Source: Sporosarcina oncorhynchi (GTDB lineage: Bacteria; Bacillota; Bacilli; Bacillales_A; Planococcaceae). From it: a stretch of 64,000 nt of DNA. The translations under genes and the position numbers were made by a program. The notes beneath the pieces were generated by a model. That model ran no database searches. It saw only the letters and a list, made by a program, of their open reading frames with translations, and was not told the origin of the DNA. Position 1 is the stretch's first letter. The number at the start of each line of letters is the position of its first letter. The stretch covers positions 1,856,001 to 1,920,000 of the forward strand of contig NZ_CP129118.1 in the NCBI RefSeq assembly GCF_033304615.1, written 5' to 3'. Positions 20,444-29,150 of this stretch are shown one piece after another.

Positions 20444-21001
20444 TCAAATTTCAAGTATTTCTTTTTCTTTATCTTTTGCTACTTCATCAACTTTTTCAAT
20501 GTAAGAATCCGTTAACTTCTGGATTTCATCACTTTCACGACGCAATTCGTCTTCTGTGATTTCACTGTTTTTCTCCATCTTTTTCAGATCATCGTTTGCA
20601 TCCCTGCGGATGTTACGAATACCAATTTTGGATTCTTCTGCTTCTTTCTTCACTTCTTTGACCAATTCTTTACGTCGATCTTCTGTCAAAGCGGGTACAG
20701 CTAAACGGATGACTGATCCGTCGTTTGATGGTGTGATACCGATATCGGATTTTAATATTGCTTTTTCAATATCACCCAATGTCGTTTTGTCATAGGGTTG
20801 AATGACCATCAATCTTGCTTCAGGTACAGAGATTCCAGCCATTTGGCTCAATGGCGTCGGTGCTCCGTAATATAGAACTGTGATACGATCCAGCAATGAT
20901 GCATTCGCGCGGCCTGCACGGATAGATGCAAGCTGTCTTGAGAAAGCGGCTATCGCTTTGTCCATTTTGTCTTTCGTCTGATCCATTAACTCTTTCGGCA
21001 T
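20444..21001 (-). CDS. frr: ribosome recycling factor
   Basis: Splits post-termination ribosomes together with EF-G. It has 185 residues, the standard length, with the long helices of domain I bearing [20 protein letters not shown] near the N-terminus, the domain II segment [14 protein letters not shown] and [17 protein letters not shown], and the C-terminal [20 protein letters not shown] block. The ATG overlaps the pyrH stop by one base (TAATG), so it is translationally coupled to pyrH. Followed by a strong terminator. Confidence 0.98.
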   Translation of the reverse strand: MPKELMDQTKDKMDKAIAAFSRQLASIRAGRANASLLDRITVLYYGAPTPLSQMAGISVPEARLMVIQPYDKTTLGDIEKAILKSDIGITPSNDGSVIRLAVPALTEDRRKELVKEVKKEAEESKIGIRNIRRDANDDLKKMEKNSEITEDELRRESDEIQKLTDSYIEKVDEVAKDKEKEILEI

Positions 21002-21726
21002 TACGCATTCCTCCTGACAACCGTACCAATTGGTTCACCAAGGACGGCTCTTTTTATATTTCCATTCTCCATAATCGAGAATACTACGAGAGGTATATCA
21101 TTGTCCATACATAGGGTTGAAGCAGTTGAATCCATAACTTCTAGACCTTGGCTGATCACTTCGATATACGTCAATTCCGTATATTTGACAGCATTACTAT
21201 CTTTCAAGGGATCCGCTGAATAGACTCCATCTACATTATTCTTAGCCATCAGAATGACATCCGCTTCAATCTCGGCAGCTCTTAATGCCGCTGTCGTATC
21301 TGTAGAGAAATACGGATTGCCTGTTCCAGCAGCGAAAATGACAACCCGTTTCTTTTCAAGATGGCGGATTGCTTTCCTGCGAATATACGGTTCTGCGACT
21401 TGTCTCATATCAATAGAAGATGATACACGTGTTTCAACGCCTAATTTCTCAAGAGCGTCTTGAAGCGCCAGGGAATTCATAACAGTCGCGAGCATACCCA
21501 TATAATCTGCAGTCGTTCGATCCATGCCCATTTCACTGCCGATTTTCCCTCGCCATATATTTCCTCCCCCAACAACAACAGCCACTTCTACTTCAAGGTC
21601 AATAACTTCCTTGACTTGTTTCGCGACTGATTTGATGATTTCAGGTGAGAGGCCAAAACCTTTTTCACCTGCAAGTGCTTCTCCACTAAGTTTCAAGACA
21701 ATTCTTTTGTATTTTGGGACGCTCAT
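21001..21726 (-). CDS. pyrH: UMP kinase
   Basis: Phosphorylates UMP to UDP; member of the amino-acid kinase superfamily. It has 241 residues starting [18 protein letters not shown], with [10 protein letters not shown], the [15 protein letters not shown] block, and [18 protein letters not shown]. The open frame extends 15 codons upstream, but the ATG at 21726 lies 4 nt from GGAGGG and gives the family N-terminus. A terminator for tsf lies only about 30 bp upstream of the start, so pyrH depends on readthrough or on a promoter I cannot see. Confidence 0.97.
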   Translation of the reverse strand: MSVPKYKRIVLKLSGEALAGEKGFGLSPEIIKSVAKQVKEVIDLEVEVAVVVGGGNIWRGKIGSEMGMDRTTADYMGMLATVMNSLALQDALEKLGVETRVSSSIDMRQVAEPYIRRKAIRHLEKKRVVIFAAGTGNPYFSTDTTAALRAAEIEADVILMAKNNVDGVYSADPLKDSNAVKYTELTYIEVISQGLEVMDSTASTLCMDNDIPLVVFSIMENGNIKRAVLGEPIGTVVRRNA

Positions 21727-21754
21727 ATGTACCCTCCGTCTACTATGTTTTTCT

Positions 21755-21786
21755 CGAAAAATAGGGAACACAGTAGTGTGTCCCCT
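21755..21786 (-). terminator. intrinsic terminator between tsf and pyrH
   Basis: On the minus strand AGGGGACACA pairs with TGTGTTCCCT (one G-U pair) around a 4-nt loop, followed by ATTTTTCG. It begins about 26 bp past the tsf stop and ends some 30 bp before the pyrH ATG. Confidence 0.85.
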
Positions 21787-21811
21787 AATTGGATAAATAT
21801 AACGACAACGA

Positions 21812-22696
21812 TTAGTTGCCTTTCACTTGGCTCATTACTTCATCAGCGAAATTGTCTTCACGCTTTTCGATACCTTCACCGACAGCATAACGGACGAATT
21901 CCTTCAATGTGCCACCAGTAGACTTGACGAAATCACGGACTTTTTGATCGGAATTTTTAACAAATGCCTGATCAAGTAGACAAATTTCTTCGAAGTATTT
22001 ACCAAGACGGCCTTCTACCATTTTCGCAACGATGTTTTCAGGCTTGCCTTCATTCAACGCTTGCTCTGTTAGAATTTTACGCTCGTGCTCGACTTCATCT
22101 TCAGAAACTTCATCACGTGAAATGTATTTAGGATTCAAAGCAGCAATGTGCATAGCAACATCTTTTGCAGCATCTGAATCTGTAGAACCTTCTAGTATAG
22201 TCAAAACAGCGATTCGTCCACCCATATGCAAATATGGACCGAATGCGTCGTTGTCTGTCTTCGTTCTGATTTCGAAACGGCGAAGTGTTAGCTTTTCACC
22301 GATTTTAGCTACAGCATTTGAAATATGGTCCGCAACTGTAAGGCCGTTATCCATTTTGGAATCGACAGCTTCTTCAATTGAAGCAGGTTTTGTCGCCAAC
22401 AAATGCTCCCCAAGCTCTTTAACAAGCGTTTGGAATGCTTCGTTTTTAGCAACGAAATCCGTTTCTGCGTTCACTTCATAGATAACTGCTTCGTTGTCCT
22501 TCACTAAAATTGCAGTAGTACCTTCAGCTGCAATACGGTCAGCTTTTTTAGCTGAACTTGAAAGACCTTTTTCACGAAGGAAGTCAATTGCAGCTTCCAT
22601 ATCGCCATTGACTTCAGTCAATGCTTTTTTACAATCCATCATTCCTGCGCCTGTTTTCTCACGCAATTCTTTAACCATTTGTGCTGTAATAGTCAT
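21812..22696 (-). CDS. tsf: translation elongation factor Ts
   Basis: Nucleotide exchange factor for EF-Tu. It has 294 residues: N-terminal UBA-like domain with [19 protein letters not shown], then the core with [19 protein letters not shown] containing the TDFVAKN motif that contacts EF-Tu, two repeated core subdomains, and a C-terminal module ending [21 protein letters not shown] 22696 is preceded by TGGGAGGAAACACTA. Downstream of rpsB with a terminator hairpin between, a layout shared with many Bacillota. Confidence 0.98.
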   Translation of the reverse strand: MTITAQMVKELREKTGAGMMDCKKALTEVNGDMEAAIDFLREKGLSSSAKKADRIAAEGTTAILVKDNEAVIYEVNAETDFVAKNEAFQTLVKELGEHLLATKPASIEEAVDSKMDNGLTVADHISNAVAKIGEKLTLRRFEIRTKTDNDAFGPYLHMGGRIAVLTILEGSTDSDAAKDVAMHIAALNPKYISRDEVSEDEVEHERKILTEQALNEGKPENIVAKMVEGRLGKYFEEICLLDQAFVKNSDQKVRDFVKSTGGTLKEFVRYAVGEGIEKREDNFADEVMSQVKGN

Positions 22697-22740
22697 TAGT
22701 GTTTCCTCCCAATAAAGTAGTTGTGTGTATCGAAAGTCTT

Positions 22741-22777
22741 TAAAAAAGACGATAAGGGGGTTGGCCGCTTATCGTCT
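22741..22777 (-). terminator. terminator / attenuator between rpsB and tsf
   Basis: On the minus strand AGACGATAAG pairs perfectly with CTTATCGTCT around an 11-nt loop, followed by TTTTTTA. It starts about 12 bp after the rpsB stop. Because tsf has no visible promoter, this is likely a partial terminator that sets the ratio of S2 to EF-Ts. Confidence 0.88.
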
Positions 22778-22789
22778 GGTCATGTAGTC

Positions 22790-23521
22790 TTACTCTGCAG
22801 CTACTGTTTGGTTTTCTTCTTCAGAAACCTCTTCGTCAGCGCCTTGTCTAGATTCAATCAAAGCATCTGCCATTTTACTAGTCAGTAGACGCACTGCACG
22901 GATTGCATCGTCATTCGCAGGAATGACATAGTCAATTTCATCCGGATCACAGTTCGTATCTACAATTCCGACAAGTGGAATGTTCAATTTAATTGCTTCA
23001 GCAACTGCAATGCGCTCTTTACGTGGATCCACGACAAAGATTACATCAGGAAGTGTTTTCATATCACGGATACCGCCAAGGAATTTAACAAGACGATCGT
23101 GTTCTTTTCTCAATTCGGAAACTTCTTTTTTAGGAAGTACAGCGAATGTGCCATCTTCTTCCATAGCTTCGATTTTCTTCATGCGCGCAACACGCTTTTG
23201 AATTGTACCGAAGTTTGTAAGTGTACCACCAAGCCAACGTTGGTTGATGTAGTACATGCCTGCACGTTCTGCTTCTTCTTTAATCGCATCCTGTGCTTGC
23301 TTTTTAGTACCTACGAAAAGTACTTTACCACCATCTGCTCCAACTTGACGCATGAAGTCATAAGCCTCTTCAAGCTTCTTCACAGTCTTTTGAAGATCGA
23401 TGATGTAGATTCCGTTACGCTCAACGAAAATAAACTTCTTCATTTTCGGGTTCCAGCGACGTGTTTGGTGTCCGAAGTGCACCCCTGCTTCAAGCAGTTG
23501 TTTCATTGAAATTACTGACAT
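22790..23521 (-). CDS. rpsB: 30S ribosomal protein S2
   Basis: Late-binding small-subunit protein near the head-body junction. It has 243 residues: [40 protein letters not shown], the coiled-coil hairpin region, [16 protein letters not shown], and [20 protein letters not shown]. The acidic C-terminal tail ([16 protein letters not shown]) is typical of Bacillales. Has a strong own promoter and a roughly 100-nt leader. Start ATG 23521 after AGGAGGAATAAAA. Confidence 0.98.
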   Translation of the reverse strand: MSVISMKQLLEAGVHFGHQTRRWNPKMKKFIFVERNGIYIIDLQKTVKKLEEAYDFMRQVGADGGKVLFVGTKKQAQDAIKEEAERAGMYYINQRWLGGTLTNFGTIQKRVARMKKIEAMEEDGTFAVLPKKEVSELRKEHDRLVKFLGGIRDMKTLPDVIFVVDPRKERIAVAEAIKLNIPLVGIVDTNCDPDEIDYVIPANDDAIRAVRLLTSKMADALIESRQGADEEVSEEENQTVAAE

Positions 23522-23629
23522 TTTTTATTCCTCCTATTTGGTTTGATTCCTCCGCATGCATCATCCGCTGGACAGACCTTTCGGCACCTTTCCCATCGTC
23601 CGCACACGTGTGTAGTAACACCATTTGAT

Positions 23630-23658
23630 AATATACCATATCTATTTTGCATATGCAA
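23630..23658 (-). promoter_or_regulatory. extended -10 sigma-A promoter of rpsB-tsf
   Basis: On the minus strand TTGCAT, 17 bp, TATATT, with TGG before the -10 (TGgTATATT). The -35 is embedded in a perfect palindrome TTTGCATATGCAAA (23646-23659) that directly follows the swrB stop. Transcription should start near 23623. The leader contains GGGAAAGGTGCCGAAAGG and other G-rich segments that could fold. Confidence 0.85.
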
Positions 23659-23664
23659 ATTTAT

Positions 23665-24183
23665 TCATCTGAATTTCAATAGCAGGGTTACTTCCGTCTT
23701 GCCTTTCCCTAGCTTTTTAGCAATTTCTTCAATTGATTTACCTTCATCATGCATGTCGATAGCGACTGAACGGTCATCCTTCTTTTTTTCTTCGGTGACT
23801 ATTTCTGGTATAACAGCTGCTTTTGATACAAATGATTGATAAGACTTCATGGCAACCTTCATGGGATATTTCACGGGGTTAATCGTTAGAACATCTTGCT
23901 CCCCTTCAATAAAATCATCAGTCTGATTGGTTCTCTGCTCTTGTGCCTGCTCATGACGAGAATCCGTCTGGAACGATTTCTGATCAATTATTTGGATAAG
24001 ACGGTCGTTTTCCTCTTTTAATTCATTAAGATAGGCACCAATCGCATCATCCATTTCAGACATCAACTTCTGTTGTTTCTTCTCAAGGTCCTTGAATTTG
24101 GAGATTTTCATATAAAGAAGTGCAATGATGTAAAAACTGACTAGCTGCATTATGAACAAAATTACTAAAAACACTGCCATCAT
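23665..24183 (-). CDS. swrB: SwrB-like motility protein (YlxL, DUF6115-type)
   Basis: 172-residue protein with one N-terminal membrane helix (about 3-25), a charged coiled-coil segment (about 27-75), a low-complexity linker, and a C-terminal helix-turn-helix-like stretch DMHDEGKSIEEIAKKLGKGKTEVTLLLKF. This arrangement and the position as last gene of the fla/che operon, between sigD and rpsB, match B. subtilis SwrB (YlxL), a membrane protein that promotes flagellar export-gate and hook-basal-body maturation. Sequence identity cannot be measured here, so the name rests on architecture and synteny. The start has only a weak ribosome-binding site (ACGGG). Confidence 0.78.
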   Translation of the reverse strand: MMAVFLVILFIMQLVSFYIIALLYMKISKFKDLEKKQQKLMSEMDDAIGAYLNELKEENDRLIQIIDQKSFQTDSRHEQAQEQRTNQTDDFIEGEQDVLTINPVKYPMKVAMKSYQSFVSKAAVIPEIVTEEKKKDDRSVAIDMHDEGKSIEEIAKKLGKGKTEVTLLLKFR

Positions 24184-24188
24184 CTGAT

Positions 24189-24491
24189 TTAACCCGTAAA
24201 GTCGACAAATGAACCTTTATAAGGGTGCACGGTCGCCTTTTCCTCTTCATTTCGTTCTTTTTCATTTTTCCCATGTCCATTGTTTTGCTTGCCATCTTTT
24301 GAATCTGGGTCTGTCTTTGCGGACTTGTCCGACTGCAAAACACTTTCCCGACTTTTGAGCAATTGCTTCTCTGTCAAAGCCTGTGCCTGCTCTTGATTGA
24401 GTTGAGACTGTTGTTGTTTATGTTCTGCAACTTTTCCAGCTTCAAACGTTTTTGGTATTGCAATTTGGAGTTCGATCACTTTAAGGCTCAT
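24189..24491 (-). CDS. uncharacterised small polar protein of the fla/che operon
   Basis: 100 residues, not recognised. The N-terminal MSLKVIELQIAIPKTFEAGK could form a beta-strand or short helix; the rest is very polar and low in complexity, rich in Gln, Lys, Glu and Asn (QQQSQLNQEQAQALTEKQ, then KNEKERNEEEKA) and ends with aromatic-containing HPYKGSFVDFTG. No membrane segment or signal peptide. The start overlaps the sigD stop by four bases (ATGA) and swrB follows after 5 bp, so it is a true operon member and translated. B. subtilis has no gene at this spot to my knowledge. A flagellar accessory role is inference from position only. Confidence 0.8.
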   Translation of the reverse strand: MSLKVIELQIAIPKTFEAGKVAEHKQQQSQLNQEQAQALTEKQLLKSRESVLQSDKSAKTDPDSKDGKQNNGHGKNEKERNEEEKATVHPYKGSFVDFTG

Positions 24492-25267
24492 AAAATCCCT
24501 CCATCAACAATTTCGGGCAAAAGAAGTTTCCGCAGTTTGAATAATGCTTTTGAATGGATTTGTGAAATCCGGGAAGTTGATAAACTTAAGATTTCCCCAA
24601 TCTCGGTCAATGTCATTTCCTCGGTATAAAAAAGATTCAGCACTAGTTGCTCATTTTTGTTGAGTTCCTTGATTTTTAATGACAAATCACCGACAAGCTC
24701 CCCCATCATAATATGCTGTTCAGGAGAACGTTCGAGATCGTCTTTGATGATAAATGACTTCTGACCTTCTTCATCATCTTCATTCATCCGGTCATCTATG
24801 GAAAGCACATTTGAGAAGTAGTGTTCATGAACAGTTTGGTACACTTCATCAACTGTCATGCCTAGATGATTTGCAATTTCTTCCGGAGTTGCATGGCGCA
24901 ACAATTTTTGTTCAAGTCTATTGATTTCTTCTTCCAGCTTTTTTGACTTCTCCCTGGATGAACGAGGCAACCAATCCTCTTTACGCAAACCATCAATGAT
25001 AGAGCCCCTAATTCTAAAAGATGCATATGTATCGAATTTCAAATCTCTGCTTCTGTCAAACTTCGTCAGCGCATCAAATAACCCTTGCAAGCCCAAGCTC
25101 ATAATATCATCCCTAGAAACGTTTCGCGGCAGTCCCAAGCTTATGCGTTGAACATGGTAGTTGACAAGGGGCGTGTATGTGCGAACTAGCCAGTCGCCTG
25201 CCTCAGCATCTCTTTCATTCATCCAAAGATCCCAATACGCCGCTTCTGTCATTTCTTTCTTATACAT
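24488..25267 (-). CDS. sigD: RNA polymerase sigma factor SigD (FliA family)
   Basis: Sigma factor for late flagellar, chemotaxis and autolysin genes. It has 259 residues. Region 2 is seen in YTPLVNYHVQRISLGLP and DLKFDTYASFRIRGSIIDG, followed by LRKEDWLPRSSREK; region 3 includes HATPEEIANHLGMTVDEV; region 4 ends in LTEIGEILSLSTSRISQIHS. The frame extends 12 codons further, but the upstream TTG/GTG codons lie in the ribosome-binding site TTGGAGGTGA; ATG 25267 is 8 nt from it. Unusually it appears to have a terminator and an extended -10 promoter between it and cheD. Confidence 0.96.
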   Translation of the reverse strand: MYKKEMTEAAYWDLWMNERDAEAGDWLVRTYTPLVNYHVQRISLGLPRNVSRDDIMSLGLQGLFDALTKFDRSRDLKFDTYASFRIRGSIIDGLRKEDWLPRSSREKSKKLEEEINRLEQKLLRHATPEEIANHLGMTVDEVYQTVHEHYFSNVLSIDDRMNEDDEEGQKSFIIKDDLERSPEQHIMMGELVGDLSLKIKELNKNEQLVLNLFYTEEMTLTEIGEILSLSTSRISQIHSKALFKLRKLLLPEIVDGGIL

Positions 25268-25334
25268 TGAATCGCTCACCTCCAAGCTACTCCTATCCAG
25301 CATCCCTCTACTTCAGAAAAAATGAGTTATGACT

Positions 25335-25343
25335 ATTATAGCA
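25335..25343 (-). promoter_or_regulatory. candidate extended -10 promoter of sigD
   Basis: On the minus strand TGCTATAAT, a perfect -10 hexamer with the TGN extension, about 68 bp before the sigD start. No good -35 is present 17 bp upstream, where the cheD terminator T-tract lies. Extended -10 promoters can work without a -35. Single-motif evidence, hence moderate confidence. Confidence 0.55.
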
Positions 25344-25350
25344 AATGCTA

Positions 25351-25385
25351 ATTAAAAATAGCGACTGAACCGTTCAGCCGCTATT
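25351..25385 (-). terminator. intrinsic terminator between cheD and sigD
   Basis: On the minus strand a 13-pair stem (AATAGCGGCTGAA with TTCAGTCGCTATT, one G-U pair) with a 3-nt loop, followed by TTTAATTAG. Located about 88 bp after the cheD stop and inside what is otherwise a continuous operon. The stem is long and strong; the U-tract is five residues. Confidence 0.85.
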
Positions 25386-25472
25386 GATAACTATACAATT
25401 TCCAAGATTTTTAGTTACGCATTATTCAAGCTGTGCAATGAAATCACGCAGGCGTTATTTATTCGGATATGC

Positions 25473-25967
25473 TCAAATTTCCTTTGTACCCGAATTGACA
25501 GTCCTAATACTCAGCATTTTTGTCATTGGGTCGAATTCGATTGTCCGACCGCTTGAACCTCCGGTGTCTTCAGCAATTATCGGAATTGACAGGCGCGCCA
25601 GTTCTTTTTTGACAGCTTCGACATTTCTTGGTCCAATTCTAATTGAATCGCTTGTCCCAAACTGGAACATTTGTGCTCCTCCAGCTATTTTTGCTTTCAG
25701 TGAAAGAGGACGGACACCCTCAGCCTTCAAAAGTTCCATCAATCCATAAATACCTGTATCAGCAAATTTCGCTATATTTATATTATCCGATCTTCCTAGA
25801 CTTGAATCAGGCAACATAACATGAAGCATTCCCGCTATCTTTTTCATTTCATCATATAAAATGACACCAACGCAAGAACCTAATCCAGAAGTCCTTATTG
25901 TATTCGGTGCTTTGACAATGTTCATGTCGGCTATTCCTACTCTGACGACTGTATTCAACGTGCTCAT
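25473..25967 (-). CDS. cheD: chemoreceptor glutamine deamidase CheD
   Basis: Deamidates selected glutamines of chemoreceptors and, in B. subtilis, stimulates CheC phosphatase activity. It has 164 residues with the catalytic Cys in [14 protein letters not shown] (about residue 32) and His in [10 protein letters not shown] (about residue 49), matching the Cys-His-Thr triad of the family. The ATG at 25967 comes one base after the cheC stop; the upstream frame extension overlaps cheC and is not used. Adjacent cheC encodes the expected partner. Followed by an unexpected terminator. Confidence 0.95.
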   Translation of the reverse strand: MSTLNTVVRVGIADMNIVKAPNTIRTSGLGSCVGVILYDEMKKIAGMLHVMLPDSSLGRSDNINIAKFADTGIYGLMELLKAEGVRPLSLKAKIAGGAQMFQFGTSDSIRIGPRNVEAVKKELARLSIPIIAEDTGGSSGRTIEFDPMTKMLSIRTVNSGTKEI

Positions 25968-25968
25968 T

Positions 25969-26601
25969 TCACAGCACACCAAGGGATCGGAATATGGTCA
26001 AATACGATTCAGGATCAGGAAGCAGAAGAAAATGACCGTTAATAGTCGAGCTTTCTTCATCTCCCTCGTCAATAATACGAGTATCAATTACAATGACTTC
26101 ATCACTATAATGAGATACTTCGATTAATCCGAAACTGACGATGGCACCAACCATATCGACACTTAACGAAGGTACGGTAGGATGGATATTGAGTCCTGTA
26201 AAATCCGATAGCGCGGACAGGTAAGAACCTGAAAGAATATTACCCAATTCCTGCATTGCAGAAACACCCATTTCAGAAATCGGAATCGCATGGAAGTCAA
26301 ACGTTTCGTCATGGATCAGATTTCTGATGAATTGGTTTGCCGATTCAACGGGGAGAACAAAAAACATACTTCCAGAAAGATCTCCTTGTATGCGTAAAAA
26401 AATTCCTGCTACGATCTTTTCCGCACCACCAGCCAATTCGAACATATCATCAAATGAAACTAAATTGACATTTGGTACAAGCATCTCGATTTTTCGTCCA
26501 AGCAATTGCGATAATGCCGTCGCTGCGTGAGCAGCTCCGATATTGCCAATTTCCTTTAACACGTCAAGATGCATATCATTTATCTGCTCATTAGAACTCA
26601 T
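25969..26601 (-). CDS. cheC: CheY-P phosphatase CheC
   Basis: Dephosphorylates CheY-P and binds CheD as part of chemotactic adaptation. It has 210 residues with two copies of the CheC/CheX/FliY active-site pattern: [19 protein letters not shown] near residues 15-34 and [19 protein letters not shown] near residues 115-135, each with the conserved Glu and Asn. Overlaps cheW by 11 bp and is followed by cheD. Length matches B. subtilis CheC. Confidence 0.96.
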   Translation of the reverse strand: MSSNEQINDMHLDVLKEIGNIGAAHAATALSQLLGRKIEMLVPNVNLVSFDDMFELAGGAEKIVAGIFLRIQGDLSGSMFFVLPVESANQFIRNLIHDETFDFHAIPISEMGVSAMQELGNILSGSYLSALSDFTGLNIHPTVPSLSVDMVGAIVSFGLIEVSHYSDEVIVIDTRIIDEGDEESSTINGHFLLLPDPESYLTIFRSLGVL

Positions 26602-27067
26602 CAGATGTCACTCGTTTCAACGGTTCAAGCACTCGTTCAAGATTCAGCAATACTAAAAGACGATTCTCCACTTTTGCAACACCCGCTATGAACTCCGATT
26701 CAATTGTTCCGACGACTTCCGGCTGGGGTTCGATTGATGACATTGGGATATCGAATACATCATTTGCGTCATCGACGATTAGGCCAACTTCGAAATCTTC
26801 CATAGAAACGATGATGATTCTGCTCGAGTCGTCCAATGCTTTCACTTCAAGACCAAAACGTTCGCGAAGATCGACAATCGGTGTAACTAACCCTCTAAGA
26901 TTAATCACTCCGTACACATAAGATGGAGTCCTCGGTACTTTTGTTATTGAAATCAATTTCTCAATCGATTCAACGACATCTACTTCAATCGCATATTCCT
27001 TGTCCATCAATTGGAACACGATTACTTTCATCTCTTCTCGTGCGACCAGCTCGTTATATTGAGCCAT
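26591..27067 (-). CDS. cheW: chemotaxis coupling protein CheW
   Basis: Adaptor linking chemoreceptors to the kinase CheA. It has 158 residues of a single CheW domain: VIVFQLMDKEYAIEVDVVESI, PSYVYGVINLRGLVTPIVDLR and VEVGLIVDD-like EVGLIVDDANDVFDI. The frame begins five codons earlier with an ATG that is inside the GGGAGGGG ribosome-binding site; ATG 27067 (MAQYNEL) is the likely start. Lies between cheA (15 bp) and cheC (11-bp overlap). Confidence 0.96.
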   Translation of the reverse strand: MAQYNELVAREEMKVIVFQLMDKEYAIEVDVVESIEKLISITKVPRTPSYVYGVINLRGLVTPIVDLRERFGLEVKALDDSSRIIIVSMEDFEVGLIVDDANDVFDIPMSSIEPQPEVVGTIESEFIAGVAKVENRLLVLLNLERVLEPLKRVTSDEF

Positions 27068-27082
27068 AATAGCCCCTCCCAT

Positions 27083-29137
27083 CTATTTAATCAAAGAATT
27101 GCAGTCGACTATGAGAGCGACTTGCCCATTTCCAAGAATCGTAGCTCCTGAAATTGCAAATACGCTTTGTAAATAGTTTCCTAAAGATTTCAAAACAATC
27201 TCTTGTTGCCCAATGAATGAATCGACGAGAAGTCCTGCTAATTTGTCGCCTTTACGCACGATGACAATAGACTGATATTCATCCATTTCATGTGCATTGT
27301 CCATTTCAAAAATACCTTTCAAGTTGACAAGCGGAACGATGCTGCCTCTGAAATCAATCACTTTTTGGTTATGAGCATTCAATATCTCAGATTTCTGGAT
27401 AATAGCTGTTTCGATGATGGAGGACAATGGAATTGCATAAATGTCCTTCTCCAAATTAACGAGCATGACGGATATGATTGATAGCGTAAGTGGTAATTGG
27501 ACTTGGAATAGTGACCCTTGACCTTCTTTAGATTCAATTGTAATGTGACCGCCAAGTGATTCAATAGTGTTTTTCACAACATCCAAACCGACACCGCGAC
27601 CTGAAACATCAGTAATGCTTTCAGCTGTCGAAAAGCCAGATGCGAGGATTAGTTCAGCAACCTGCTTGTCTGTCAAAGAGGCTGCGGTCTCTTCTGTAAC
27701 GATTCCTCTTTCTAGCGCCTTTTTCAAAACACGGCTCTTGTTTACGCCTGCACCATCATCTTCCAGTTCTATGAACACATGGTTGCCGGAATGATAGGCA
27801 CGTAGAGTCACAGTACCCTCTTCAGGCTTCCCTTTAGCTACACGCTCTGCTGGCGTCTCAACACCGTGATCTAGCGCATTACGTATTAAGTGGACCAATG
27901 GATCACCGATTTCATCAATGACCGTTCGGTCCAGTTCCGTCTCTGCTCCGATGATTTCAAGATTTATCTTCTTGTCCAGATCTCGTGCAAGTTGACGGAC
28001 CATTTTAGGGAATCGGTTAAATACTGTCTCTACAGGGATCATTCGCATATTCAAAATAATGTTTTGAAGATCACCGGAAACTCGGGTCATTCGTTCCACT
28101 GTTTCATTTAGATCAGGATTATGTAGTTCACTGGCAATTGATTGCAAGCGACCTCGGTCGATAACTAGTTCCTCAAATAGATTCATCAAGATATCCAAGC
28201 GATCAATATTGACCCGGATTGTCTTATTCGTATTTTGAGTACTAGTTGACTTTTTCGCTTTTTCTTGCGATGCATCTTTTTTCCCGATTTCCGCGACTTG
28301 TTTAGTTTCCCTGGCAGATTGTAAATTCGTTTCTTTAGCTCGTTTTCCTTCAATCAATGTTTCAGCGGTCAAGTTCTTCACCGTAACTGATTCAACTTCA
28401 GAAACTTTCATGACTTTAGCTTGAATCACAGCAGCTTCTTCTTTCGTAACAAGAACAATCTTGAATGATTCATCAAACTCTTCGTTTTCCAGGTATTCAA
28501 CATTCGGCTTCGACTTAATAATTTCGCCTGCTTTTTCAAGAATCTCGAAGACCATGAATACGCGGGCAGCTTTTAACAAGCAGTCACTTCTTAACGATAC
28601 AGCAACTTCTAAAGCATTGAACCCTTGTTCTTGAGATTGGCTAATCACTGTTAGTTCATATTCATCATAAATCATTTCAATTTCTACCTGATCATTAGTG
28701 GGAGCGTCTTCGATTACAGTTGCAGCAGTTTCTTGTGATTGTAAATCGACACCCATTTGGCCCGCTTCAATCAGATTCAATGCGTTGACAAGTTCCTGCA
28801 CATTCTTCTTACCAGATCCTCCTGCTTCGATATCCACAACCATCTCTTCTAAATAATCGACAGCTTTGAAAACAACATCGAGGATTTCGGTTGTAACATT
28901 GATCTTAGAATTTCGAATTGCGTCAAGCACATTTTCCATCTTATGCGTTAAATCTGCAATGTCTTCATAGCCCATTGTTGCGGACATACCTTTTAAAGTA
29001 TGTGCTGAACGGAAGACTTCATTGACAATCGCCAAGTCTTCGGGATTTTTTTCAAGCTCCAGCAAGTGTTCGTTACATGCTTGAAGGTGTTCTTTACTTT
29101 CTTCCAAGAACATTTCGAGATATTGATTTGTATCCAT
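27083..29137 (-). CDS. cheA: chemotaxis histidine kinase CheA
   Basis: Receptor-coupled kinase that phosphorylates CheY and CheB. It has 684 residues: P1 with the phospho-accepting His46 in FRSAHTLKGM, a P2 region (about 150-250) for response regulator docking, a charged linker, P3 dimerisation helices (about 300-360), P4 kinase core with LVHLIRNALDHGVE (N box), LEDDGAGVN (G1) and GRGVGLDVV (G2), and a C-terminal P5 CheW-like domain with DFRGSIVPLVNLK. All catalytic boxes are intact. Starts at ATG 29137, 13 bp after cheB. Confidence 0.97.
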   Translation of the reverse strand: MDTNQYLEMFLEESKEHLQACNEHLLELEKNPEDLAIVNEVFRSAHTLKGMSATMGYEDIADLTHKMENVLDAIRNSKINVTTEILDVVFKAVDYLEEMVVDIEAGGSGKKNVQELVNALNLIEAGQMGVDLQSQETAATVIEDAPTNDQVEIEMIYDEYELTVISQSQEQGFNALEVAVSLRSDCLLKAARVFMVFEILEKAGEIIKSKPNVEYLENEEFDESFKIVLVTKEEAAVIQAKVMKVSEVESVTVKNLTAETLIEGKRAKETNLQSARETKQVAEIGKKDASQEKAKKSTSTQNTNKTIRVNIDRLDILMNLFEELVIDRGRLQSIASELHNPDLNETVERMTRVSGDLQNIILNMRMIPVETVFNRFPKMVRQLARDLDKKINLEIIGAETELDRTVIDEIGDPLVHLIRNALDHGVETPAERVAKGKPEEGTVTLRAYHSGNHVFIELEDDGAGVNKSRVLKKALERGIVTEETAASLTDKQVAELILASGFSTAESITDVSGRGVGLDVVKNTIESLGGHITIESKEGQGSLFQVQLPLTLSIISVMLVNLEKDIYAIPLSSIIETAIIQKSEILNAHNQKVIDFRGSIVPLVNLKGIFEMDNAHEMDEYQSIVIVRKGDKLAGLLVDSFIGQQEIVLKSLGNYLQSVFAISGATILGNGQVALIVDCNSLIK

Positions 29138-29150
29138 AATGACGCCCCCT

